The notes under the pieces are model-generated. The model saw nothing but the letters and a program-made list of their open reading frames with translations, did not search any database and had not been told where the DNA came from. 64,000 nucleotides of DNA from Hawksworthiomyces lignivorus. Taxonomy: Eukaryota; Ascomycota; Sordariomycetes; Ophiostomatales; Ophiostomataceae. Shown one piece after another: positions 52,826 through 63,700 of this stretch. The first letter of the stretch is position 1. Each line of letters begins with the position of its first letter. Location: NCBI GenBank assembly GCA_002917075.1, contig NTMA01000044.1:1-64000 (forward strand). The letters are read 5' to 3'. The position numbers and the translations under genes were made by a program.

Positions 52826-54416
52826 TTACGGGAAAATACTCTTTGCATACGGAGGTAGGAGAATACCCTGTTCTTTGTCGCCAACGAGCGTACTCAAGTC
52901 ATCCCTCCATACCTCGTGCTCACCCAGATCAGCCTCGCAACCCAAGCGCCTCTTTGTTCCATCCTCAACTATCATCCAGCAGGTCCCCGGATACCCTCCG
53001 ATGACTCTATTCACTGCCGCGGCCCGTCTCAGCGCTAAATACCATGAGAAAGAGGACTCGCGCACACCGAAAAACTGCGATGCTCGCTCCAAAACGAGCA
53101 GATCAACTTGTGCCTGAAGATCCCACGGCATGGCGTCAAGAACATCGTGGTGCGTCTCCTCCAGCAGGTCATATTTGGTCACCACGCGCATCGGAGCAAT
53201 GTCAACTGCAAAACGTGCAATTGCATCCCGGTCACCGCTAGCTACGTACACGACCGCCGCGCTAGAGAAGTCTCGCAACCGTGAAGACACGTATCTGGTT
53301 TGCAAATCGTAAGAGGCGTAGTTGTAGTCGGTGGCATCCTTCTCAACACGCAAGTGCACGCCGATGAAGCCTGGCGCATCTTCGGAGCCTGGTCCTGCAT
53401 TGCCAATATGAAAATCGTCGCGCATCCTCGACAGGGCCGCGGCGGCGAGCGGGTATACAGAAGGATGAACACGCAATAGCTCGCCAAAGTGCAGTGCCAG
53501 TTCGGGCGGGTCAAATGCCGTTGGCCAGCTCCACATGACGCGATAGATGCCGAAGGCGATACGCACAGGTGCAGATGGCGAGACCTCGTGCCTGGGTCGG
53601 AGCCATTTATCGAAAGCATCGGGAAATTGGGAAGGGTCTGCGAGCACTGGTTCGGTATCATTATCTGGAAATCGATGGTCGATATCGAGGCTTAGATCGA
53701 CTGGGACAAGGGGAAGAGTCGTTATGTTCGCGATATTGTCGATGGAATCGTGTAGGACAATCTGGGGACAATGTTCGTGCAGAGTGCTCTTAAAGCGGTT
53801 CACGTCGAGTAGGTATCCCAGCGGTACGATATCGGCCGTCCTAAAATCAGAAATGTCGCTGGCGTTGCGGCGCGAAATATTCGGTAAAACGAAGGATCCT
53901 GTCAATATTTAAATTAGCCCTAAGTTAATAATTCATCTAGCAAAATAAGACATGCATTTGCGCGCCGACGGACTATTAACGTACCCCTAGCAGCGATTGC
54001 ATACCGAAGACATTGTAGCGCGTACTGCCGGACATTTCCAATGCCTCCTTGCAGGACTGGACAATCAAAGACGATGTTGGGGTTCCAGGGCCTGCTGCCT
54101 CTGCTGCAAATCTCTTTCAGACCGCTTCCGGTATTTGATCCTGTAATATCATCTTCGAAAGAGCCTTTTCGGTTTGTATCAACCGAGTATTAACGATCAA
54201 GAGACGAGGGACACCTGAATGCTTACCTTGAATAAATGATACTTTATCTGGTGCATGTTGCATAGGCGTAGTATGACTGTGTGCGGAATAAGTTGTTGGC
54301 AACTGATGTGGTACAAGATCATAGTGAAAGAAGAGGAAGAAAAGAGCGAGAGCCAAAAAAATAAACACAGGTGCTCGAACGACTTTCGCTAAACCGTCTG
54401 GGCTCTTGCATAACAT
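52826..54416 (-). CDS. GDP-fucose protein O-fucosyltransferase-like protein, type II membrane
   Basis: Exons (minus): 54416-54227, 54164-53985, 53898-52826, giving 480 aa. Introns are 62 nt (GTAAGC to AAAAG) and 86 nt (GTACGT to GACAG), both phase 1. Residues 15-33 form a signal anchor (APVFIFLALALFFLFF). The catalytic domain begins with RPWNPNIVFDCPVLQGGIGNVRQYALQCLRYAI, the Gly-Gly-Ile-Gly-Asn donor-site pattern of fungal members. GFIGVHLRVEKDA gives the His-x-Arg motif that contacts GDP-fucose. A third conserved block, ERASQFFGVRESSFSWYLALRR, is the usual Ser/Phe motif. These place it among fungal O-fucosyltransferase-like proteins of the secretory pathway. Acceptor unknown. The two N-terminal exons were defined by splice signals and the conserved motif. 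Confidence 0.85.
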
Positions 54417-57045
54417 GGTGACATATATAGATCTGACTGACTGTAGAGAGGGTGTATCTTTTTCAGATTGTATCTGTCAAGAAGGCGTTTAAGGGGCCAG
54501 AGCGAATTTTCATCATGGAAACGAAGCCAGAAAGTTATGGGAAAGGAGAGTAGCGGAAACATATTTAAAGTAGCCTCTGGCGAGAAGGGACACACCACCA
54601 CACATTAGACCCCGTTGCTGCTAATGTCCCATGGGACCAACCGAAAACCAAACCCACAGTCTATTTAGACAAACTTTAATTATATGGTAATGTTTTTTTT
54701 TGGGAAAGCGGTTGACAAAAGCCACGGAAATCAGGTAGGCCAAATCCATTTGCAACAACATACTTGAAATAATAGAAGGCAAGTGCATTATAATAGAAGG
54801 ACATAATTCGCTGAAGTTATTCGAGTCGGGAAAAATTTAGATCAGAACAAATTTCCGCTCTAATGTTCCTACTAGCTGAGGTCAGATCACAGGCGTGACG
54901 TTATGAAAACACGGCCATTGAAAGTTACTGAGATTTATGGGATACACATGGGCATGAAGACTTAACAAGCCTTTCGTATAATCCGATGTGGGAATAGAGG
55001 CATTCGTAAGCCTCTCGACACGAGCGTGTTGTTCCTTAGGGCGAACATGAAACAATCCAGTGAGCCATCCGTTAAGGTTTAAACGCATTCACCCGTCTGA
55101 ATTTGGAATAGACCTTCCGCCATGTCGTCTCTCAATACGAGATCATAGCCACAACAATATTGATTCACGCATACGCGTAGTTGTCTCTTTTTCCACGCCT
55201 CGGCTGTTTACATATTCAATCCGGCAGCATACCATAACAATGGGGTTTCGACAATATTTTCCTGACCTCTCTTTCCCTTACTTCTTTCACTTCATTTGGC
55301 TCTAACATTACTCAGGATCGATTTGTGGCAGCCAACACAGACTATGGCCCCCCTATTTCATTAAATAGGATGGGCAGCGGTGGGAGGGTGTCACTCACTT
55401 AGCATTCTTTGTTACTGCCATACTTTACTATTTAGCGGATTGTGTTTCGTCTCTTTGCGCGTGCGGCGGAGCCTTTCTTAAACAGAGTATTTTAAGCTGC
55501 CGTCCTGCGGTCTGCCCTAGCGTCAGCGAGACTCAAGCAAAGTAGGTATATGGTAAGGACGCATAAAGGCTTATTATTACTGAGAAGGACAATTCTATCG
55601 TGGTTGGTTCTCATACTAATTTGATCTACTCTTTCTTGCCTTCTTTCTCCGGCAACAACATACGCCATGTAAGAGGCGTCGCTTCTAGTTCCATTGCCAA
55701 GCCCCCTCCCCATTTTTTTATGAAATTTTCTGTCCTTTATGCTTAATTTGCACGAATGCGCCTAGATGATTCCTCATTTTCGTGTTATGGCTCTCTGTAC
55801 TTGCTATCGTGTGATTATTACCTAGGAGTTTTTGAATTTCGAGCTTTTTAATTTCCTCTCAGTACAGAAAATCTACCGGTTTCGCTTCCTGGTATACTTG
55901 TCTGTAGCTACGAGCTAGATTCAGAGATTCGCCGACGCATTTGATCGCTTGGTTGTAGTCAAGAGAACGATCAATTTATAAGGTGTGGTGTTTTTGCTAC
56001 TACTTTAATGTACTGTGTGACTTTAACAGCGTAAGGGGGATAGCAAAGAAAGCGTCTACTTGACCAAAAAAAATATTACCCTGATCGCCTTGCACTCGTT
56101 TGGCAAGTACTACATAAAATGTTGAGTTATAAGGTACCGTGATATGTGTCTGAGGGGATTGATTCTTTTCGTACTAGTATAGTAGCGTAGTGGCACTCGA
56201 CGTTGAACTCCGAACTCCGCACGCTGCATTCTTTTAAAGAGTGGAGTATTAACCAAAAATAGCCTCAGCATAGGTGCAAATACGCATGTTACTCGTCAGC
56301 ATGGGCTGGGCCTGCCGCCCACCTCGTATTGCGGTAGTTTAAACGCAGGGAATGAATATTACCTCAATGCCGCCTCCCCAGCCACAAGACAGGGAGGCTT
56401 CATTTAGCGAGAGAAGGGAAAATTCACCCTTATTGCCCTAACCAGTTGTTAACTAATAGCTTATCAAGCAGGCAGATACCTCCTGGCCTTGGTTTTGAGA
56501 CCTGTGGTTATTTGTGAGCGGCGCATTCTGCTTGTATGCGAAGTGCTGGCTGCTACCATGCAGCAAAACCCACGCGGACACCAGTGCACTCCCACTAGAG
56601 GACTGGGTCGCGGCTTTCAGTGCGGCGGCTGCGCCATAGTCCTGACGCCGTGACCTTGGCCAACTTGAGAAGGCGGCCGTACGTAACTGTCACTCTTCTG
56701 GCATGCATTGTTCCTGTATGTACAGCTCTGCGAAATTTTGAAGGCTGCACCGGCCTAGATGCCTCTTCTATCCGGTGTGTTAGCAATACACTGGCCTTCT
56801 ATCATGAAGTATAATGGCCCTAGGTCCCAGCAGACGAATGAAACTAACAAGACTAGTGCAGAATGCTACTGCTAATGTTGAATCACAGACGGCAAATCCA
56901 CTTTACGAGGCTTAAAAATAATATGTCTAATCATAAGCGTCAAATATCTAAGGACCTCTTTTGAATTTTTGCTCATATCCAGCTGGTTTTAGAATCTAAA
57001 AGGATAGGTATTATTAGTATTTTGATACTCGGCGAAGAATGAATC
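54417..57045. other. AT-rich gene-poor spacer (2.6 kb)
   Basis: No gene recognised on either strand. The frames are short and none has family features. Confidence 0.5.
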
Positions 57046-57722
57046 CTAGTAAAACTCAAAGCATACCTGAAATGAATATAGAAGGATTTCGTCAACACTC
57101 ATGATTGCTGTCGCATCATCATACTCGCCGCAGCAATTTGGTGCACCCCAAGGAGTAAAAAGCAGCCGATTCGAGAGGAACTCACATCCATCTTCAACAA
57201 CATGGTGTCCTAAGACGATAAGGTCCATGCCGTGCATTTGCAAGTAACAGAACACTACATCTGGACCAAATGTAAATGACTTGCCGCGATCGTTTTCAGA
57301 CCATCCTATGATGTTAGCATCAGGTTCACTCCACAGCAAGTCTCGCAGGATTCCGTAGTCTGGTATCTGTCACGGGCCGTCAGTTATGAACATCTCTTTG
57401 GCGGTTCCTCTGCATACATATACCGGTGGGTCAATTAATTCGTCAAATCTGTTCCATGGACACCAGATCTGGGGTTGGCCATCCATGTACGCAAAATATC
57501 TTGTCTTCAGCTAATGCTGCAAGAGGCATACAGCTAAACAGGTCGATAAAATACTTTCCATAATTGTATGCATTCATCGTAGAATCCAAACTGACGGTTT
57601 TGAGAGTGGTCTGAGATAGCAAGCCTAGGACCTATAGGATTCACTTCTATGGCATATAGCAACTTAGATCCATTGATTGATCCCGGGATCGGTCCGGAGA
57701 AAGAAATGCCATAGGCCACCAC
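57046..57722 (-). pseudogene. Relic of a type-1 Ser/Thr protein phosphatase (PP1) catalytic subunit gene
   Basis: The minus strand carries, in order, colinear pieces of the PP1 catalytic domain. Near 57590-57570 is FGFYDEC followed by LWKVF. At about 57530-57430 is a stretch with AALAEDKIFCVHGWPTPDL and SMEQI, interrupted by stops. At 57339-57046 lies an open 97-codon stretch: [57 protein letters not shown] and a Leu-rich SFQ end. These match the second half of PP1. The Gly-Asn-His-Glu motif region (about 57630-57600) is not preserved, and at least two frame changes and several stops are present. It is clearly non-functional. Confidence 0.85.
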
Positions 57723-57920
57723 GGCCCCGGAAATTCAGCGATGCACTTTGGACCGACGCTAGACACCTAAGTAAGGCGCCAATTACTAGACACGGAGGGG
57801 GTAATTGGTTCCTGCGGCCACAATAGTGGGTTCCAACTTAAAGTATTGGAAGAAACAATGGGTTGAAAAAAAGAGTAGCCTAGAAACGTGGAAAATAACA
57901 TAACTTCGGAGACTGGTAAC
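57723..57920. other. Spacer between PP1 relic and tRNA gene
   Basis: No feature is seen. Confidence 0.5.
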
Positions 57921-57933
57921 AAAAAAAAAAAAA
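57921..57933 (-). terminator. RNA polymerase III terminator of the tRNA gene
   Basis: A run of 13 T on the minus strand starts one base after the tRNA 3' end. Confidence 0.9.
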
Positions 57934-57934
57934 T

Positions 57935-58053
57935 CGACAAGGGTGCGATTTGAACGCACGCGGGCGAACCCAACAGATGAATCAACCGAACCCCGTTAGG
58001 GGCCCGAAAACAGCAATTCGAGTCTGTCGCCTTAACCACTCGGCCACCTTGCC
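57935..58053 (-). tRNA. tRNA-Ser (anticodon CGA) with a 38-nt intron
   Basis: The minus strand folds as a complete class II tRNA. The 7-bp acceptor stem is GGCAAGG with CCTTGTC (one G-U pair) and discriminator G at 57935. The D arm is GCCGAGTGGTTAAGGC. The anticodon stem is ACAGA/TCTGT, with CGA at 58020-58018 in a CTCGAA loop. A long variable arm (GGG-TTCG-CCC) and a T arm GTGCG-TTCAAAT-CGCAC complete it. The long variable arm and G73 are serine identity features. The intron lies one base 3' of the anticodon (about 58016-57979), the canonical position, and can form a hairpin (GGGCCCC...GGGG). The 12-13 T terminator follows directly. It reads the serine codon UCG. Confidence 0.93.
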
Positions 58054-58114
58054 TTGTTGCTCGTTGTTTTGAGTTCTTATTTTCGTATGATTAATCCCTG
58101 CAACACAACGACGG

Positions 58115-60660
58115 ATGATTTCAGCTTTCTGCCACATCATGTTTGCCAAGACAAACATCATCACGATGGGCGTGTATGTCGGATCCCAGGTCGACAAGGC
58201 GTCTGCCGTGGCGCTTGTCCGCCAGCACATGAGCCAGTCTACCATCTCCACCATGCAAGCCTCCCCCGGCCAGGTGGCCGTGCAGGTGGGCGGTGAAGAG
58301 CAGCTCAGCTCGCAGCAGCTTGGCGTGTTTGCCGACCTGGAGGGCGACGCGCTGGCCGTGCAGACGGTCCTTCGCGAGCGGCACCGGGGCTACTGTATCA
58401 ATGGCACGTCGTACACGGAACGGTCTCCGGGCCGCGTCGAGCTCGGCATGCTGCCGGGCCTGCTTCACGGCGGCGATGTTGGCAATTCTTGGCTCAACAG
58501 CACGGCAACAAAAACGGTCTACGGGACAGCGGCTCTGCGCAAACGCAACGACTGCCAGGTCCGCAAGGTGGTTCCGGGCCAAGGCTGCCAGCAGACAGCA
58601 CAGGTCTGCGGCATCAGCACCGACGACTCTATCCGGTTCAACGGCGGTGATCCCAACACATGCAGCACCCTCCAGGCCAACCAGCGCATCTGCTGCTCGT
58701 CGGGCAGTCTGCCGGACACGGCGATGCCGGCCAAGGCCGACGGAACGTGCGCCTACGTGCAGCAGCAGGGCAGCGAGGACTACAGCCAGCTAGCGGCCAA
58801 GTGTGGCGGCGACGTGACGGTGGCCGATCTAACGGCGAACAATGGCGGCGACCTCGATTTTTGCAACAAGCTGCAAAAGGGCCAGTACGTGTGCTGCGGG
58901 CACGGCAAGATGCCGGACCTGTCGCCCAAGAAGAACGCCGACGGCAGCTGCTTCGTGTACGAGACGCAGCCGGGCGACAACTGCGCGGCCATCGCCGCGG
59001 CACATGCCATCAAGGACATTAGGCTGCTCGACACGTACAACAAGGACACCTGGGGCTGGCTGCCGTGCCCGGCCCTCCAGCAAAACATGTGCATCTGCCC
59101 CAGCGACGGCGACCCGCCGCTGCCCATGCCCGTCGAGACGGCCGCGTGCGGGCCCACCAAGCCCAGCACCGTGCGGCCCAAGGATGGCATGTCGCTCGCC
59201 GACGTCAAACCCGTGCCCGCTCAACGTGTGCTGCAACGTTTGGGGCAACTACGGCATCAACAACGATTTCTACGTGCCGGCCCCGATCCCCGGTGGCGGA
59301 CCCGGCGCCGTCAAGCCCGACAACAACGGTTGTGTTTCGAGCTGTGGCATGAGCATCACTAACAACGCGTCGCCTCCGCGCGAGTTCCGGACGATCGCCT
59401 ACTTTGAGGCCTGGAACGTCGATGCGCGGCCCTTCCTTAACATGGACATCTCCCGCATCGCCGACCCGGCAGTGGCGTCACCCGGTGGAGGCGCCTACTC
59501 GGCCGTGCACTTTGCCTTTGGCAACATCACCGACGACTTTACGGTCGACGTCAGCGGCGCCCAAGGCCAGTTTGACGGGCTCAAGAAGTTACAGGGCATC
59601 CGGCGTGTCATCTCGTTTGGCGGCTGGGGCTTCTCCAACGCACCGTCCACCTACGGCATCTTCTGTCGCATTGTCCACAGCCAGGGCAGCCGGGGCGTGG
59701 TAGCCAAGAACATTGTCAAGTTTGTTGTCGACAACGGACTCGACGGCATCGACTTTGACTGGGAGTACCCGGGTGTATGTCCTCTTTGTTTTCGTCTCTT
59801 CTTTTTTGATTTCTCCTGTTAACGCACGTAGGTCACGGACATTCCTGGGACGCTGGCGGGCGATCCGGTCACGGAAGGCAGCAACTACCTCGAGTTCCTC
59901 AAGACGGTGAGCTCGCTTCTGCCTCAAGACAAGACACTGTCTATGGTCGTACCGGCTTCGTACTGGTACTTGTAGCACTTCCCCATCAAGGATATGGCCA
60001 AGGTGGTCGACCATATCATCTACATGACGTATGATTTACATGGCCAATAGGATTACGGCAACCAATACTCAACGTAAGTGACAGAGACGACGTCCCATAA
60101 AATATGTACCTATACTAACGGCCCAGCCCTGGATGTAAATCCGGCAGCTGCTTGCGCAGCCACGTCAACCTGACCGAGACCATGACGGCGCTGGGCCTTA
60201 TCACCAAGGCGGGTGTCTCGGCCGACAAGATCATTGTGGGCATGGCCCGCTACGGCCGCAGCTTCACCATGAGCCAGGCCGGCTGCGCGGGGCCCATGTG
60301 CACCTTCACTGGTTACCGGCTCAACTCGAATGCAGCCCCGGGGCTCTGCACAAATACGTGAGTGCCGGCCGTCTTTATTTTTCTTTTATATTCCACTCAC
60401 ACCGAAAGCCTGCTAACCGTCCAGGGCCGGCTACATTTCCAAATTTGAAATCAACCAGATCCTGCTAAGCGCCACCGGTATAGGCGCTAGCACTCAGGGC
60501 GCGGCGCAGAGCGCGGCGCACTAGCCTCTCGCGCTTCGAGGACGAGGGCGACATTCTCGTGTACAACGAGACGCAGTGGGTGTCGTACCTCACGGATAGG
60601 CAACAAGCTGTGCTGGTTGATGGTCAAGCAAGTATTTGATTTTTTTTTCTCGGGTCTGCT
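58115..60660 (+). pseudogene. Broken LysM-containing GH18 chitinase (killer-toxin alpha-subunit type)
   Basis: The frame from ATG 58115 first gives the domain usual before the LysM modules (YVGSQVDKASAV, GVFADLEGDALAVQTVL). Three LysM-like, Cys-rich modules follow (about 58550-58700, 58735-58920 and 58935-59110). At about 59210 the reading shifts one frame and continues with NPCPLNVCCNVWG, the Cys-rich linker. The GH18 barrel has VISFGGWGFSN and the complete catalytic DGIDFDWEYPG. An intron follows at about 59775-59831. In-frame TAG codons stand at 59973-59975 and 60048-60050; further barrel segments (IIVGMARYGRSF) continue to about 60520, where frames break again. There is no signal peptide: the N-terminus appears truncated close to the tRNA gene. 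The frameshift, two stops and missing leader show a dead gene. Such chitinases normally act outside the cell on chitin. Confidence 0.85.
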
Positions 60661-60720
60661 TCTACATTACATGCATCCTTGTACACCGTATCATGGGCCT
60701 GGAAGCTACGGCGCTACTCG

Positions 60721-63180
60721 CTACTCCTCAAACCGGGACGTGTACATCTTTGAGAACGTCGCGCCCTGGACGGCCGCTTGCTCGCCCCGGGCGCGTGTCC
60801 AGAGTCGGCGGGCCTCCTCCGGTGACGGGGGCCACGGCGCGGCGAACACGTCATCGCCGATCATGCAAACCAGCTCGAGCGGCAGGCCCCGCTCGGCCCA
60901 GTCGATGCGGTCCCAGCCAGCGGCCTCCCACCACGTACGCTGTTGCGGGGGCACGTTGCGCGTCGACACGACGCGGTAGTGCGGGTCGACGAGGTGCAAC
61001 TTGAGGAAGCGCCGGCGGCCCGGCCGCGTCGGGTCCCGGAAGGCGAGCGGGCGAACGCGGTGCTGCACGGCGTTGGGGAACACAACCAGGCGGCCGTCGG
61101 GCGCGACCACCGTGCCCAGCTCCTGCACAGGAGGTGCCCTGGCCGAGAAGTCCGGGGACACCTGCCCGTGCGCGGGCTCCGGCACGACACCGTACACGTC
61201 GGCCAGTGCCCAGGACGAATGGTACGGCGTTGCGCCCCAGGGGTCGAGGTTGTAGATGGGCGGGTCGATGTCGGCCTCCACGCGGATGTCAAGGCCCGCC
61301 GAGTCGGCCGTCACGTTCTCGCTCGCAAAGTAGACGACGGCCGTTGCGACAATGTGGTCGTTGAGTGTGCCCGTGAGCTTCCACGGGTCCCGAGGCGGAA
61401 CGTCGCCCGGACACAGCTCCAGACTCCCGATTTCGACGACAACCTGGAGGCCCTGCGTCTGGAACGTGTCCGCTAGCGAGACTGTGTAGTATTCGTGGTC
61501 TGCCAGATCGACCCGCTCCTCCTCCGGCGGCGGGACCACGGGTGCGCTGGCGTGGCCGGCCTTCCACTGCTCGTACATAAACGCCACGCCCGGTTCCGGA
61601 TGCTCCCACGCCTTGATGTAGCCGTGCTTCTGTTCCACGGCGTACGACAGCGTGTGCCTGACCTGCAGGTTGGGCTCGTACCGCGGCGTCCGCGCTGCCA
61701 GGGGGTTCTCGGGCTCGCGGAGGTACGCCAGCACCTGGGCGCGGGCTGACTGATATTCCGGTGTGCTTTTGTCCGGTGCCTTATCCAAGGCCTCGAGGCC
61801 CGCCGCCCATGCCGGTAGCGGCGGCGACCATGTGACGCCAAACGTGCGGATGCGTGGCGGGTCGCGGCCTTGAAAGTGCCACGGGTGGGGTCCCTTGCTG
61901 CGCAGCATAAGTACGTCGTTCCACGCCGGGATGGCGGCCGCGATGCATGCTTCAATGTCCCGGTACAGCGCGTGGTGGCGGACGGGGTGCAGGTTGTTGA
62001 TATACGACGTGATACGGACGCCGAGAGTCCTCTCTGCGTTTCCGGGCGCCGACGCGAACTGCACTTCGCACGGCAGCCACTGGAAATGCGGGGAGAAACG
62101 GTAGGCCTGTTCGTCATACGGCCGTCGGCCCCGCCCATCCCGCGCGGGCTGCCACCCGCCTCGGCGAGGCCGCTCGAGATGGCGAGGCCACCGATACACG
62201 GGTAGTGGCTCGAGCACGCCCCGGCCCATGGCGTCCACCGCACCGGCGCACCCGACGCGGCCGCCCTGCGCGAGCACGGGTGTCTGTCCGTAGATGAGCG
62301 GCAGCCAGTTTGGGTCGACGAGCCCGGGGGTCTCTTGCAAGTTCGGTTGCGTCTCTGCCCCCGACGGACCGGCCAGACTGTCCCCGCCACTATTGCTTCC
62401 ACTATCGTTGCTGCCAAGGTCGTCGTCGTTGTCATCGCTGTCACTCTCTTGGTCGAGATTGTTGTCAGAACCGACGACCTGTAGCTGCCTTTGCACTCGC
62501 TGAGGCCCCCACTGTTTCTCATGGTCTTGCGCCAGTGCCTCGACATGGGCGGCCAGGCGCCTCAACAACTCTGGCGCCAGCAGGCCATCTACCTTGCACA
62601 CGCGCGCCCCGGCGTTGAAGACGGTCACCAGGCCCCCTCCTGTAGCCGAGAACTGCTCGGCCTTGTCGCGCAGCTCGGCCTGGCACCATGCCAAGGCCCG
62701 CGGGCTCAGCATCGGCCACATGGCCACCGCCTCGCGCTCCCACCACGCCATGACGTCTGCATTGCCGTGCAACACGGCGTCGTGCCAGCCCGGCTGGTCC
62801 GTCACGTAGTTCATGTAGCGCAGCATGTGGACCTCGCGCTCCGTCACCCGGTCCTGGGCCCAGTCGTGGAACCCGTGGGCAAATCGCTGCTCCAATGCGC
62901 GCTCGGCAATTACGGGGCATCCGCAGCCAGGCACGCGTAGCGGCCCGTGGCCGCTGTTGTCGAACGTCACGTCGGGCTCTTCATCGTGGCAACGCATTAC
63001 ACGTAAAGCGTGGGCCCTATGACTCTGTGCACACATGGTCGTCGAACCCGATGCGCACCGTTCGGCACGAACATATTCGTCAGGTAGCTCGGGGTCCCAC
63101 TGCAGGTAGAAAAGGCGTGCCCTCAAACGGAACATGACAACAGATGAAGAGCAGTGAATTATGTTCCAACGGGCCGTCAT
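60721..63180 (-). CDS. DUF4246 family protein
   Basis: A single exon from ATG 63180 codes for 819 aa. DUF4246 is a fungal family of unknown substrate whose core resembles Fe(II)/2-oxoglutarate oxygenases. Visible hallmarks are HMLRYMNYVTDQPGWHDAV, HFQWLPCEVQFAS, VRITSYINNLHPVRHHALYRDIE, and LVVFPNAVQHRVRPL with DPTRPGRRRFLKLHLVDPHYRVVSTRNVPPQ. His707 and the Arg after it (QHR) fit a distal metal/cosubstrate site. The block usually written Trp-His-x-Glu-Gly-x-x-Asn-Glu reads WKLTGTLND here (residues 600-608), so the usual His is Lys601. An acidic insertion (about residues 245-285) is low complexity. Its stop lies next to the end of the chitinase relic. GC-rich with no introns. Confidence 0.9.
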   Translation of the reverse strand: MTARWNIIHCSSSVVMFRLRARLFYLQWDPELPDEYVRAERCASGSTTMCAQSHRAHALRVMRCHDEEPDVTFDNSGHGPLRVPGCGCPVIAERALEQRFAHGFHDWAQDRVTEREVHMLRYMNYVTDQPGWHDAVLHGNADVMAWWEREAVAMWPMLSPRALAWCQAELRDKAEQFSATGGGLVTVFNAGARVCKVDGLLAPELLRRLAAHVEALAQDHEKQWGPQRVQRQLQVVGSDNNLDQESDSDDNDDDLGSNDSGSNSGGDSLAGPSGAETQPNLQETPGLVDPNWLPLIYGQTPVLAQGGRVGCAGAVDAMGRGVLEPLPVYRWPRHLERPRRGGWQPARDGRGRRPYDEQAYRFSPHFQWLPCEVQFASAPGNAERTLGVRITSYINNLHPVRHHALYRDIEACIAAAIPAWNDVLMLRSKGPHPWHFQGRDPPRIRTFGVTWSPPLPAWAAGLEALDKAPDKSTPEYQSARAQVLAYLREPENPLAARTPRYEPNLQVRHTLSYAVEQKHGYIKAWEHPEPGVAFMYEQWKAGHASAPVVPPPEEERVDLADHEYYTVSLADTFQTQGLQVVVEIGSLELCPGDVPPRDPWKLTGTLNDHIVATAVVYFASENVTADSAGLDIRVEADIDPPIYNLDPWGATPYHSSWALADVYGVVPEPAHGQVSPDFSARAPPVQELGTVVAPDGRLVVFPNAVQHRVRPLAFRDPTRPGRRRFLKLHLVDPHYRVVSTRNVPPQQRTWWEAAGWDRIDWAERGLPLELVCMIGDDVFAAPWPPSPEEARRLWTRARGEQAAVQGATFSKMYTSRFEE

Positions 63181-63700
63181 TTCGGGTCAATGTGAGGCCG
63201 CTGCCTGTTCGGATGCATAAAACTCATAAGTAGGACTTTGAGCAGATGATCTCGGGTAAATGACTCGGTTTATGTTGGGCTGTCGTCATTTTCTATTTTA
63301 TTTTTACTTTTGTTTTTCATCTTTTATATCCCTTTTTTTTTTTTTTTTGGTTTCCAACTTCAATCCAGGTACTCATCTCGAATCGATTGATTCAATATTG
63401 CCGTCTTTGACTGACTTGTTTCTGCCTGAGGCCGGACAGCCAAACTTGACCATACTCACTGAAGAGCCTGGCTATGCGCATGGTCACAACATATTCACTA
63501 AGCGAAGTTGCTTTCCGTCTCGACCGGGACGATGCAGAGGCCTTAACGTCACAAAGGCAACTGTGGGAATTAGTCAACAATCGCCATTTCTACTACACTA
63601 CGCCGGGATCAATTTGGCCAGATGTGCTATGGATATTTGAAAAACAATTTCCTCCGCTGAGTGAGGGTAGCCGCCTAGTACAAACTGTAGTAATTTTTTT
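63181..63700. other. Intergenic, no gene seen
   Basis: A T run (18 nt) lies at 63332-63349. A GA/CT-rich promoter-like part precedes the DUF4246 ATG. Short frames at 63260-63640 have no family match; minus-strand exons of the right-edge gene may lie here. Confidence 0.4.

Noticed and set aside
61473..62546. 357-codon frame on the same strand as the DUF4246 gene but in another frame
   Set aside because: Arg/Ser/Thr-rich shadow; the overlapping frame carries all the conserved motifs.
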